DNA from: Desulfobacteraceae bacterium | GTDB taxonomy: Bacteria; Desulfobacterota; Desulfobacteria; Desulfobacterales; SURF-7 | DNA: 64,000 nt | NCBI GenBank assembly: GCA_003599865.1 | Contig: QZKS01000026.1 | Location: 1 to 64,000, forward strand | Reading direction: 5' to 3' | Shown here: piece after piece, positions 33,546-42,577 of the stretch | How the letters are laid out: the number at the start of each line of letters is the position of its first letter | How positions within the stretch are numbered: the first letter of the stretch is position 1 | Translations under genes and position numbers: made by a program | The notes under the pieces: model-generated | The model's database searches: none | Seen by the model: only the letters and a program-made list of their open reading frames with translations | What the model was told of the DNA's origin: nothing

Positions 33546-35423
33546 ATGGCAACCGCAAAATACTGGCCGGATAACTATATTGAAAAGAAAAAAAGTGTTT
33601 CCGAAGCGCTCAGCCTGATCCGACCCGGCCAGCGGATCTTCATCAGTTCATCCTGTGGAGAACCCCAATATCTGGTAAGAGAACTTTCCAGAGCCGCATC
33701 CAATTTTACCGATATTGAAATTGTCCGGCTTCTCAGCCTGGAGACAATACCCCTGACCATGATTGCCACGCAAACCAAGAGCCAGAATCTGAACATCCGG
33801 TCTTTCTATTCCGGATCTGCCGCCTCCAAAGAATTGGCAAAAAACATCCGGTTTATCACCCCGATCAATCTTTCCGCAATCCCCGGTTTGTTTAAAACCG
33901 GTCGCCTTCCGATCCACGTTGCCCTGATCCAGGTCACGCCTCCGGATGATTTCGGATGGATGAGTCTCGGCGTCTCCGTTGATGTCTCACAGGCAGCGGC
34001 AGCGGCAGCAGACATTGTCATTGCCCAGGTCAATGAAAAAATGCCCCGTGTTCTCGGCAGAAGCTTCATCCATGTGGATGATGTGGACGTCATCGTTGAA
34101 CACAATGAAGACATCCTTTCCATCAAGGATTATCCGGAACTGGCGTCAGATGAAAAAATTGCCCGTCATATCGCAAGATTGGTGGACGACGGCTCCACGA
34201 TCCAGATCAGCCTGGGAGCGACGCCGAACGCCACCCTGCTGGCCCTTGCCAATAAAAACGACCTGGGCGTTCATACCTATTTTTTAACGGATGGTATCAT
34301 GAACCTGTTTTCACGCGGCGTGATCACCAACCGGAAAAAAGGATTCAATGACGGCAAGATCGTTGCCAGCAGCGCCGTCGGGACCCGGGCTCTATATGAC
34401 TTCATGGACAACAACCCGGCCATTGAATTCCATCCCTCCGATTATGTGAACAGTCCGTCCATCATCTCCCGGCACAACAAGATGGTGTCCATGAACATTG
34501 CCATGGCCATGGACCTTACGGGTCAGGCAGCGGTTGACGCCCTTCCGTACAACCTTTTTTCCGGCGTTACCGGAATGCTGGATTTTGTCCGCGGCGCTTC
34601 GGAATCCACCGGAGGAAAGTCCATTTTAATGCTGGCCGCAACCGGTCTGCATGGCAAAAAAAGCCGGATCGTCCCCATGATCAGCGACATGGCTGTCGTG
34701 ATCCCCAGGAGTGATGTTCAGTATGTGGTAACCGAATACGGATCCGTCAATCTCGCCGGCAAAAGCATTCAGGAACGGGCCATGGCCATGATCAGTATCG
34801 CGCACCCGGATTTTCGGGATGAGCTTTTTGATCAGGCCAAAAAAAGGGGCCTCCTTGGCCCGGAAAGAACCCTCACGGAATCGATTCACGGTATTTATCC
34901 CATTGCCCTGGAAGAAGTGCTGACCATCGATTATGAATCCGTTACCATCCGGCCGGCAAAACCGGTTGATGAAAGAAGGATACAGGAGCATTTCTACAAT
35001 CTTGACAAGGATGACATCATTGCCCGATTTTTTCACAAAAAAACCAGTTTTGTTCATGATGAAGTGGAAGGAATATCTCAGATTGATTATATCAATGATC
35101 TGACAATCCTGGCCGTTGTCGGTGAAATCGGTTTCGGTAAGGTGGTTGCCATCGGCGAATGCCTGCTGAACCAGTCCGACAATATGGCGGAAGTTGCCTT
35201 CTCGGTAAGCAAGCCCTATCAGGGAAAAGGACTCGGACGTGTGATCCTGAAAAAACTGACCGATTCCGCCAGAGAAAACGGAATATCCGGCCTGTTTGCC
35301 TACACCTCGCCGCAGAACAGGGGGATGATCAATCTTTTCAAAACGCTGCCTTACAAAGTCAAAATCCTTCTGGAGGATGACATGCTGCATCTGAGCTGCA
35401 AGTTTGAGGATCCGGTCTCCTGA
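33546..35423 (+). CDS. Acetyl-CoA hydrolase/transferase fused to a GNAT acetyltransferase
   Basis: 625 residues. Residues about 10-440 form an acetyl-CoA hydrolase/CoA-transferase (the 4-hydroxybutyrate CoA-transferase class): RPGQRIFISSSCGEPQYLVR, QVTPPDDFGWMSLGVSVD, SLGATPNATLLALANKNDLG with a catalytic-type Glu region EYGSVNLAGKSIQERAMAMI. Residues about 465-620 form a GNAT domain (IRPAKPVDERRIQEHFYNL, AFSVSKPYQGKGLGRVILKKL). Such fusions are annotated in many anaerobes; the GNAT part is thought to acetylate Lys, perhaps of an acyl-CoA enzyme, but this is not established here. ATG has AAGGAG 7-8 bases upstream. A TCCGGTC/GACCGGA hairpin spans the stop codon. Confidence 0.9.
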   Translation: MATAKYWPDNYIEKKKSVSEALSLIRPGQRIFISSSCGEPQYLVRELSRAASNFTDIEIVRLLSLETIPLTMIATQTKSQNLNIRSFYSGSAASKELAKNIRFITPINLSAIPGLFKTGRLPIHVALIQVTPPDDFGWMSLGVSVDVSQAAAAAADIVIAQVNEKMPRVLGRSFIHVDDVDVIVEHNEDILSIKDYPELASDEKIARHIARLVDDGSTIQISLGATPNATLLALANKNDLGVHTYFLTDGIMNLFSRGVITNRKKGFNDGKIVASSAVGTRALYDFMDNNPAIEFHPSDYVNSPSIISRHNKMVSMNIAMAMDLTGQAAVDALPYNLFSGVTGMLDFVRGASESTGGKSILMLAATGLHGKKSRIVPMISDMAVVIPRSDVQYVVTEYGSVNLAGKSIQERAMAMISIAHPDFRDELFDQAKKRGLLGPERTLTESIHGIYPIALEEVLTIDYESVTIRPAKPVDERRIQEHFYNLDKDDIIARFFHKKTSFVHDEVEGISQIDYINDLTILAVVGEIGFGKVVAIGECLLNQSDNMAEVAFSVSKPYQGKGLGRVILKKLTDSARENGISGLFAYTSPQNRGMINLFKTLPYKVKILLEDDMLHLSCKFEDPVS

Positions 35424-35447
35424 CCGGACCGGTCAACCGGGATGTAA

Positions 35448-37349
35448 TTACGGATTTTTAGACAGCGCTTTCCGGATGGCATCTGCCATCTCCTGCCGGA
35501 TAAAAGGTTTCATGATATATGCCTGAATCCCCATTTCCGAAGCAATCTCCGCAGAAATCAGTTCGCTGAATCCCGAACAGACAATGATCGGCAAGTCCGG
35601 TCTGACCGCATGCAGCTCTTTGGAGAGTTCAATTCCCGTCATATTCGGCATGGTGGTATCGGTGATCACCAGATCAAAACTTTCCGGATTCCGGCAGAAC
35701 AGTTCATGGGCTTTCATGCCGCTTTCCGCGGTAATCACTTCATAGCCCAATCGCTGCAAAAGCCGTTTTCCGGCATCGATCAGCGCCGGCTCATCATCCA
35801 CAAACAGGATTTTCCCGGTTCCCGCAAGTTCATCCGCCATTTCCTGTTTCACGGACATTTCCATCTCTTTTACCCGCGGGAAAGACACGGAAAAAACCGT
35901 TCCGATCCCTTCCTCATTATCCACCTTGATGAACCCGTTGTTCACGGAAACAATACCGTGGACCACGGAAAGTCCCAGGCCGGTCCTGTTTTCCGATTTT
36001 CGTGTGGTAAAAAAGGGATCAAAAATCCGTTTCAGGTCTTTGGGCCGGATTCCCTTTCCCGTGTCTTTGATCCTGAGCTGGATATACTCGCCCGGTTCCA
36101 CATCAAATCCGGCCGGGGATTCTTCCACTTCAATCTGCCCCAGCGTAATTTCAAGGTCTCCCCCGTTTTCTTTCATGGCATCCACGGCATTGTTGATCAG
36201 ATTCACCACCATTTGCTGCAACTGAGCCGGGTCCGCCATGACCATTCCGATATCCGTCGGAATGTATTGTGTGATATTGATCGTCGCCGGAATGACGGAC
36301 CGGAGCATTTTCAATGTTTCCTTAATAATAATCCCGAACTCAAGCGGCTTTTTCTCCGTAATGGCCTCCCGGCTGAACGTGAGGATCTGATCGACCAGCC
36401 TCTTGGCCCGCTGGCTGGATTTGAGGATCTGCTGAATGGAGTATTCGGCTTCCGTATCCTGTTCGACATCATCGAGCGCCATCTCGGCATTCAGCACAAT
36501 GGCACCCAGAATATTATTGAAATCATGTGCGATTCCGCCGGATAATGTACCGATAGCTTCCATTTTCTGTGTCTGCATGACCCGGGTCTCATATTGTTTT
36601 TCTGCGGTAATATCCCGCAGGAAAACAAGACCGGCAGGCTTTTCCTCCCATTCTATTTCCACAATTTTTGCCTGAACAATGATTTCCTTCTCGTGCTTAT
36701 GCCAGCCTTTAAATGAGATGGTTTTTATGGTTTTATGGCTGCTCACCAGCTCCCGGAACTGCCGGATCACGTCCTCCCGATTATCGGTAACAATAAAGTC
36801 CGCAAAATGTCCATTCACGAATTCTTCTTTGGAATATCCGGTCATCTCCACCATTCTGGAATTGGCGAACCTGATCACATCATCCTGGACAATTATGATT
36901 CCATCGGTTGCACTTTCAATTAAAAACCGGTATTTTTCCTCTGATTTCCGCAGGGCGGCCTCGGTCTGTCTTCGATGGGTGATATCCCGTCCAATCCCCA
37001 GAATCGCGCACGGCTTTTCATCCTGGTAGATTAGAATCCCCTTTGTCTCCATATAGATTGTCTCACCGTTCCGGGTGACCAGCTCATACTCGGTAACACC
37101 ACTTTCATATCCTTTTTCAAGGATTTCACGGATCGCTTTTAAGGCCCGGTCGATTTGCGATTCTTTCAGCAAGGATGAAAAATTCATGGCCGCCAGTTGA
37201 TTTTTTGTCAATCCGAGCAAATCCAGTGCCGCAAGGTTTGCATCCAAAAAATTACCTTTCAGATCATGCAGATAGATACAGTCCGGTGAACGGTCCAGCA
37301 GATTTTTATCGATTGTTTCAATTGTCAGTTCCTTGAATTTTTCCGGCAT
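35448..37349 (-). CDS. PAS-PAS hybrid histidine kinase with C-terminal receiver
   Basis: 633 residues. Two PAS domains (about 15-130 and 140-255) precede HisKA with the phospho-acceptor His275 (LSGGIAHDFNNI), HATPase_c with N and G boxes (NLINNAVDAM, DTGKGI, GLGLSVVHGI), and a receiver domain with the conserved acid pair (FVDDEP) and the phospho-acceptor Asp564 (LVITDTTMP). No transmembrane segment was seen, so it is a cytosolic sensor. ATG at 37349 has AAGG 8 bases upstream; the ORF extends upstream to 37427 without supporting features. It is convergent with the CoA-transferase fusion and divergent from the MBL gene. The signal is unknown. Confidence 0.9.
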   Translation of the reverse strand: MPEKFKELTIETIDKNLLDRSPDCIYLHDLKGNFLDANLAALDLLGLTKNQLAAMNFSSLLKESQIDRALKAIREILEKGYESGVTEYELVTRNGETIYMETKGILIYQDEKPCAILGIGRDITHRRQTEAALRKSEEKYRFLIESATDGIIIVQDDVIRFANSRMVEMTGYSKEEFVNGHFADFIVTDNREDVIRQFRELVSSHKTIKTISFKGWHKHEKEIIVQAKIVEIEWEEKPAGLVFLRDITAEKQYETRVMQTQKMEAIGTLSGGIAHDFNNILGAIVLNAEMALDDVEQDTEAEYSIQQILKSSQRAKRLVDQILTFSREAITEKKPLEFGIIIKETLKMLRSVIPATINITQYIPTDIGMVMADPAQLQQMVVNLINNAVDAMKENGGDLEITLGQIEVEESPAGFDVEPGEYIQLRIKDTGKGIRPKDLKRIFDPFFTTRKSENRTGLGLSVVHGIVSVNNGFIKVDNEEGIGTVFSVSFPRVKEMEMSVKQEMADELAGTGKILFVDDEPALIDAGKRLLQRLGYEVITAESGMKAHELFCRNPESFDLVITDTTMPNMTGIELSKELHAVRPDLPIIVCSGFSELISAEIASEMGIQAYIMKPFIRQEMADAIRKALSKNP

Positions 37350-37602
37350 AGGGAAACCTTTTTCTAAAAAATTTTCGGTGATTCTGAAGGAGATAAATGA
37401 TGTCCATGACTTTGGCCATATTGCCACAGAACCCTATACAGGGCAAGCGTTACATTTTCCGGCTTGAAAAACCACATACGATTGTTCATATCTTCAAGGG
37501 TCTTATCCTTCCCTCTTGGGTTGATTTATGATACGGTTGTCCGGGAATGCCGTCATGATGGTATCAAAAATAAACCAGTCATCTACAAACAAAGGACAAG
37601 AC

Positions 37603-39183
37603 ATGTATATTACCTTTTATGGTGCTGCACGGGAAGTAACCGGGTCCATGCATATGGTTTCAGCGGAAACAGACCGAATCCTGTTTGACTGCGGAATGTT
37701 TCAGGGACGCAGACAGGAGTCGGAAGAAAAAAATCGGGTGATTCCATTTGATGCGGGAATCCTGTCCGGAGTCATCCTCTCCCATGCCCATATCGATCAT
37801 TCCGGTCGAATCCCCTGCCTGACCAAAAAATCATTTCATGGTCGCATCGTCTGCACCAATGCCACAAAAGATACCTGCGAATATCTGCTGCCGGACAGTG
37901 CAAAAATACAGGAATCCGATGCCAACTATTTAAATTACAAGGTCGTCCGAAATTTTTTGAGCCAAATGAAATCATCCACCAAACAAAAATCTCCGTCCCC
38001 GCAAGAAATCAAAAACATGAAAAAACTTCTCAAGAGGGAGGGCCAGAAACTCGACCATGAAACCATCAACACGCTGATTGACCGATACAACCTGAAAAAG
38101 GTTACCCCCCTGTACACACAAGCCGATGCACAGCAGGCATTGGGATATTTTGACGGCTACCCCTATGAAAGCCGCATTACGGTTGGCCATGGAATGACCT
38201 GCAAATTCTATGATGCCGGCCACATTCTCGGTTCGGCGATCTGCATGCTCAAGGTTCAGGAAAACGGAAAAGACCGCAATATCTGCTTCTCCGGAGATTT
38301 TGGAAGATTTGACAAACCCATCCTGGAAAACCCCACACTGGTGTTTGACCGGGAGGATCAGGATGTAGACCTTCTGATCATGGAAAGCACCTATGGAAAT
38401 CGAGAGCACGGACCGGTATCGGATGTCAAAGAGCAGCTGAAGGCCATCATCAATGAAACCGTTGAACGCGGCGGTTCGATACTGATTCCTTCTTTTGCGT
38501 TCGGCAGGGCCCAGGAACTGATTTATGTGCTGCATGAACTGTACGATGCAAAAGAAGTACCCCGCATCCCCGTCTACCTGGACAGCCCGCTGGCAACCAA
38601 CCTGACCCATGTGTTTGGGGAGCATCCTGAGGTTTATGATCGGAAAACCCATGAAACCTTTCTGGAAAATGGCAAAAATCCGTTTTCTTTCAAAAAAATG
38701 AATTTTATCCAGTCCGTGGAGGAATCCATGGCACTGATGAGGGACAATAAACCATCCATCATCATTGCCTCTTCCGGCATGTGTGAGGCCGGCCGGATTC
38801 TTCACCACCTGCGATATAAAATTCATAATGAAAAACACACGATCCTCATTGTCGGATTTATGGCACAACATACATTGGGACGCCGGATACTGGAACAAGG
38901 ACAGCAATACGAACAATCGGGCCGCAAAGGAGAGCCGCCCCTCTTAAAATTCCTGAACAAGGCGTATCCGTTAAAGGCCCATGTGAAGCAGATCGGGGGA
39001 TTCAGCGCGCATGGCGACAAAAACGAATTGATGCGGCTGGTGAAAGAATCCAACCTGAACATCAAAAAAATAGCAGTCGTTCATGGAGAGGAAACCCAGG
39101 CCTTGTCCTTTGCAGACACGCTGAAGCAGAATGGCTTCTCCACCTTTGTACCCAGAAGAGGCGAGTCCGTTCAGATACAATAA
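37603..39183 (+). CDS. Metallo-beta-lactamase/beta-CASP RNase-like protein
   Basis: 526 residues with an MBL fold, beta-CASP insert and RMMBL tail, as in archaeal-type CPSF73 homologues. Metal motifs are SHAHIDHSGRIP, CFSGDFGR, DAGHILGSA and a C-terminal VKQIGGFSAHGDKNEL, with a further His in IAVVHGEETQ. Family members cut or degrade RNA 5'-3'. It belongs to the YbaX/YsmA-like MBL group that bacteria use without a clear role. ATG at 37603 has AAGGA 6 bases upstream; upstream frame extension from 37528 is not supported. It is followed 18 bases later by the adenosine-kinase-family gene. Confidence 0.88.
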   Translation: MYITFYGAAREVTGSMHMVSAETDRILFDCGMFQGRRQESEEKNRVIPFDAGILSGVILSHAHIDHSGRIPCLTKKSFHGRIVCTNATKDTCEYLLPDSAKIQESDANYLNYKVVRNFLSQMKSSTKQKSPSPQEIKNMKKLLKREGQKLDHETINTLIDRYNLKKVTPLYTQADAQQALGYFDGYPYESRITVGHGMTCKFYDAGHILGSAICMLKVQENGKDRNICFSGDFGRFDKPILENPTLVFDREDQDVDLLIMESTYGNREHGPVSDVKEQLKAIINETVERGGSILIPSFAFGRAQELIYVLHELYDAKEVPRIPVYLDSPLATNLTHVFGEHPEVYDRKTHETFLENGKNPFSFKKMNFIQSVEESMALMRDNKPSIIIASSGMCEAGRILHHLRYKIHNEKHTILIVGFMAQHTLGRRILEQGQQYEQSGRKGEPPLLKFLNKAYPLKAHVKQIGGFSAHGDKNELMRLVKESNLNIKKIAVVHGEETQALSFADTLKQNGFSTFVPRRGESVQIQ

Positions 39184-39201
39184 TGAAAAGGAGGCATTGC
39201 T

Positions 39202-39684
39202 ATGGAACTGATAACCGTTACAATCGATAATCCGGATGGTTTAAACCTGATACTCGGCCATTCCCATTTTATCAAAACCGTGGAAGATGTTTTTGAGGCC
39301 ATGGTCAATGGCGTTGCGGGTGCCAAATTCGGGATCGCATTCTGCGAGGCTTCGGACAAATGTCTGGTGAGATACACCGGCACAGACCCCGAGCTGATCG
39401 AGCTGGCCCAAAAAAATGCATATGCCCTGTCAGCCGGCCACAGCTTTATCGTCTTCATGAAAGATATGTTTCCGATCAATGTTCTGAATGCCATCAAAGC
39501 CGTTCCTGAAGTCTGCCGTATATTCTGTGCAACGGCAAACCCGGTGGAAGTGATCATTGCCCGGACCGAACAGGGAAGAGGCATTCTCGGCGTCATTGAC
39601 GGTTTTGCATCCAGAGGGATTGAAACCAAAGAAGACATGGAAGCCAGAAAAGGACTTCTGCGGGCAATCGGATACAAACAGTAA
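39202..39684 (+). CDS. Adenosine-specific kinase family protein (DUF355)
   Basis: 160 residues matching the DUF355 family: VEDVFEAMVNGVAGAKFGIA, SAGHSFIVFMKDMFPINVLN, RIFCATANPVEVIIARTEQG, RGILGVIDGF. The founding member was structurally characterised from Pyrobaculum and bears an adenosine-binding site, hence the 'adenosine-specific kinase' name, but its real reaction is poorly known. The start follows AAGGAGG by 6-8 bases. It probably belongs to the same operon as the MBL gene upstream and aroB downstream (35 bases away). Confidence 0.9.
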   Translation: MELITVTIDNPDGLNLILGHSHFIKTVEDVFEAMVNGVAGAKFGIAFCEASDKCLVRYTGTDPELIELAQKNAYALSAGHSFIVFMKDMFPINVLNAIKAVPEVCRIFCATANPVEVIIARTEQGRGILGVIDGFASRGIETKEDMEARKGLLRAIGYKQ

Positions 39685-39719
39685 TTTCGTCTTTTGGGAT
39701 TGTAAAAGACAAGAAAAAT

Positions 39720-40745
39720 ATGAAACGAATCGACATTCAAGGAACAACGAGACGTTCATCGATTTATATCGGGGAAAGCCTGAAAAACCTGGCCCGCTAT
39801 ATCCCTTCCCGGGATGTGGTCCTGATCACCGATGATAGGGTTTCCCATTACTACAAACATGATTTTCCGCAATTCCGGACCATCACCATTGGAACCGGCG
39901 AACGCATCAAAACCATGGAGACAGCGGCTGATATCTATCAGGAACTCCTTGCCATGAATGCCCAGCGATCGACATTTCTGGTGGGGATCGGCGGAGGGAT
40001 CGTATGCGATATTACCGGCTTTGTCGCATCCACATTTCTCCGCGGCGTTCCTTTCGGATTCGTTTCCTCTACCCTGCTTTCACAGGTGGATGCCAGTGTG
40101 GGAGGAAAAAACGGGGTCAATTTCCAGGGGTTCAAAAATATGGTCGGTGTTTTCAACCAGCCGGAGTTTGTCATCTGCGACCCGGATCTCCTGCAGACAT
40201 TGCCTGAGCGGGAATTACTTTGCGGATTTGCCGAGGTAGTAAAACATGCCGTGATTGAAGATCCGGAACTGTTTGCTTTCATGGAAAACAATACGTCGGA
40301 AGCACTTGCACTCAACCGGCAGGTCATTGAACGGTTTGTTCATGACTCCGTCGTGATCAAATCTACCATTGTCAACCGGGATGAAAAGGAAAAGGGGGAA
40401 AGAAGGAAACTCAATTTCGGGCATACATTCGGCCATGCCATTGAGAAAACAACCGGTATCCCCCATGGTGAGGCTGTCAGTATCGGGATGGTGTTCGCCG
40501 CCGCCCTCTCTGTCCGGAAAGCCATGCTTTCCGAAGAGGAGTTCCATCGAATCATTCGGCTCCTGAACAATTTCAAACTTCCCACATCGCTCGATCATGA
40601 CAAACAGCAGGTAATGGATGCCCTGAAAAAGGACAAAAAAAGAGAAGGTGACCATATTCACTTTGTCCTTCTCCACAGGATCGGCAAATCGGCTGTGGAA
40701 AAAATTGCCATTTCAGAATTGGGCCGGATAATCGATATCACATAA
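39720..40745 (+). CDS. aroB: 3-dehydroquinate synthase AroB
   Basis: 341 residues. The NAD-dependent enzyme converts DAHP to 3-dehydroquinate in the shikimate pathway. Typical motifs are GGGIVCDITGFVASTFLRG, STLLSQVDASVGGKNGVN, CGFAEVVKHAVI, DEKEKGERRKLNFGHTFGHAIE with the metal-binding His pair, and HGEAVSIGM. Its length is slightly below the 350-370 of most AroB proteins; the N-terminus looks compact but all catalytic motifs are present. It stands apart from other aro genes and next to the adenosine-kinase-family gene and a ThDP enzyme. Confidence 0.93.
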   Translation: MKRIDIQGTTRRSSIYIGESLKNLARYIPSRDVVLITDDRVSHYYKHDFPQFRTITIGTGERIKTMETAADIYQELLAMNAQRSTFLVGIGGGIVCDITGFVASTFLRGVPFGFVSSTLLSQVDASVGGKNGVNFQGFKNMVGVFNQPEFVICDPDLLQTLPERELLCGFAEVVKHAVIEDPELFAFMENNTSEALALNRQVIERFVHDSVVIKSTIVNRDEKEKGERRKLNFGHTFGHAIEKTTGIPHGEAVSIGMVFAAALSVRKAMLSEEEFHRIIRLLNNFKLPTSLDHDKQQVMDALKKDKKREGDHIHFVLLHRIGKSAVEKIAISELGRIIDIT

Positions 40746-40760
40746 AACCAAGGAGGAAAC

Positions 40761-42497
40761 ATGTCCACAAGCGGCGGCCAAGTCATCGCTCAGGTCCTGC
40801 GCGATCATGGTGTTCAATATCTGTTCACATTGTGCGGAGGACACATCTCCCCGATTCTGGTCGGATGCGATAATCTGGGGATAAACATCATCGATGTCCG
40901 GGATGAAGCCAACGCGGTGTTTGCCGCCGATGCGGTCTCCCGCGTAACCGGTATTCCCGGCATCGCCGCGGTAACCGCCGGTCCCGGCGTAACCAATACC
41001 ATCACGGCATTGAAAAATGCCCAGATGGCGCAATCTCCATTGATTCTATTGGGCGGGGCAGCGGCCACCATTACCCGGGGCCGTGGTTCCCTTCAGGATA
41101 TCGACCAGATGGCGGTCCTCAAATCCATTGTCAAAGCCGGTCTGGCCATTCGCCGCAACTGTGATATTCTTCCGGTCATGGAAAGGGCCTTCCAGGAAGC
41201 CCGGTCCGGCATTCCCGGCCCGGTCTTTGTGGAATGCCCCATTGATCTATTATATGAAGAATCCCTGGTCCGGGCATGGTACAGCGCATCCGGGGAAAAA
41301 CACAAAACAGCCGGCCTGAAAAGCAAACTGTTTCAATTTTATCTGAACCACCATGTGGATAAAATGTTTGCCTGCGATCTGGACGCCATGGAAGCCGTTC
41401 CTCAGGAAATCAACACACCGGAATGGAAGCAGCAGAAGCGGGAAGCCGCCCTGAAACTGATCCGGAAGGCCGTAAAACCGGTCCTGATTATCGGCAGCCA
41501 GGCCATGCTTCATCCACACGAAACCGCACCCCTTGCAAAAGCGGTTGAAAAAATAGGCATGCCGGTTTTCCTGACCGGAATGGCCAGGGGCTTACTGGGC
41601 GCCTCCAGCCGCCTTCAGATGCGGCACAACCGGAAAGATGCGCTTCAGCACGCCGATCTGGTCATGATTGCCGGGATGCCCTGCGATTTCAGACTCGGAT
41701 ATGGGAAAGCCATCTCTTCCAAGGCAAAACTGATTTCCGTCAATCTCAGCAAATCCGATCTCACCCTGAACCGGACACCGGATCTGGGCATTCATGCCGG
41801 TCCCTGTGAATTTATTTGTGCGCTGGGTGAAGCCGGACTGTTTCAGGATAACGCTGAATGGATCCGTTCGCTCCAGGACGCAGACAAACGCCGGGAGGAA
41901 AAGATCCATTCCCTTGCGCAGAAAAAAACCGAATATGTCAATCCATTGTTGTTTCTGAAAAAACTCGATGCGTTTCTGGATGACGGAAGCATCATTGTCG
42001 CCGATGGCGGGGACTTCGTAGGAACAGCCTCTTATATCCTGAGGCCCCGCGGCCCGCTGACATGGCTGGACCCCGGCGTATTCGGAACACTGGGAGTCGG
42101 TGCGGGATTTGCCATGGGCGCCAAATTAAGCCGGCCGGATTCGGAAGTCTGGCTGATCTACGGGGACGGTTCCGCCGGATACAGCCTTCAGGAATTCGAC
42201 ACCTGTGTCCGCCATAACATCCCCCTGATTGCCGTAATTGGAAATGACGGAGGGTGGGCACAGATCGCCCGCGATCAGGTAGAAGTCTTGAAATCCGATG
42301 TGGGCACCCGCCTGAACCGGACCGATTATCATAAGGTTGCGGAAGGATACGGCGGAAAAGGATTTCTGATCGACCGGGAAGACCAGATACTGCCCACGCT
42401 GGAACAGGCAAGAGAAACAGCGAAAAGAGGTATCCCGGTTTGTATCAATCTGCTGATCGGCGCAACGGATTTTCGCAAAGGATCGATATCTATGTAG
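40761..42497 (+). CDS. Thiamine-diphosphate-dependent enzyme, acetolactate-synthase/2-hydroxyacyl-CoA-lyase-like
   Basis: 578 residues with the three domains of ThDP decarboxylases. The N-terminal PYR domain has the catalytic Glu ([19 protein letters not shown]), the central domain is present, and the C-terminal PP domain carries the ThDP motif [20 protein letters not shown] then NDGGWAQI. The overall pattern, including [21 protein letters not shown], resembles mammalian ILVBL/HACL and bacterial oxalyl-CoA decarboxylase-like enzymes more than true acetolactate synthase, so an amino-acid biosynthetic role should not be assumed. RBS AAGGAGG is 5-6 bases before ATG. A strong dyad follows at 42512. 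Confidence 0.88.
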   Translation: MSTSGGQVIAQVLRDHGVQYLFTLCGGHISPILVGCDNLGINIIDVRDEANAVFAADAVSRVTGIPGIAAVTAGPGVTNTITALKNAQMAQSPLILLGGAAATITRGRGSLQDIDQMAVLKSIVKAGLAIRRNCDILPVMERAFQEARSGIPGPVFVECPIDLLYEESLVRAWYSASGEKHKTAGLKSKLFQFYLNHHVDKMFACDLDAMEAVPQEINTPEWKQQKREAALKLIRKAVKPVLIIGSQAMLHPHETAPLAKAVEKIGMPVFLTGMARGLLGASSRLQMRHNRKDALQHADLVMIAGMPCDFRLGYGKAISSKAKLISVNLSKSDLTLNRTPDLGIHAGPCEFICALGEAGLFQDNAEWIRSLQDADKRREEKIHSLAQKKTEYVNPLLFLKKLDAFLDDGSIIVADGGDFVGTASYILRPRGPLTWLDPGVFGTLGVGAGFAMGAKLSRPDSEVWLIYGDGSAGYSLQEFDTCVRHNIPLIAVIGNDGGWAQIARDQVEVLKSDVGTRLNRTDYHKVAEGYGGKGFLIDREDQILPTLEQARETAKRGIPVCINLLIGATDFRKGSISM

Positions 42498-42511
42498 GAT
42501 TAAAATCGTCT

Positions 42512-42560
42512 CATGAAAGAGCCGGCAATGCGCAATGCAACGGCGGCTCTTTCATGAAAA
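42512..42560. terminator. Strong hairpin between the ThDP gene and nrdJ
   Basis: CATGAAAGAGCCG (42512-42524) pairs perfectly with CGGCTCTTTCATG (42544-42556). On the plus strand AAAA follows; on the minus strand the stem is preceded by few T. The long stem between convergent genes suggests bidirectional termination or mRNA protection. Termination efficiency is uncertain because a proper T run is missing. Confidence 0.55.
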
Positions 42561-42577
42561 ACGCGAAATGACATTTC

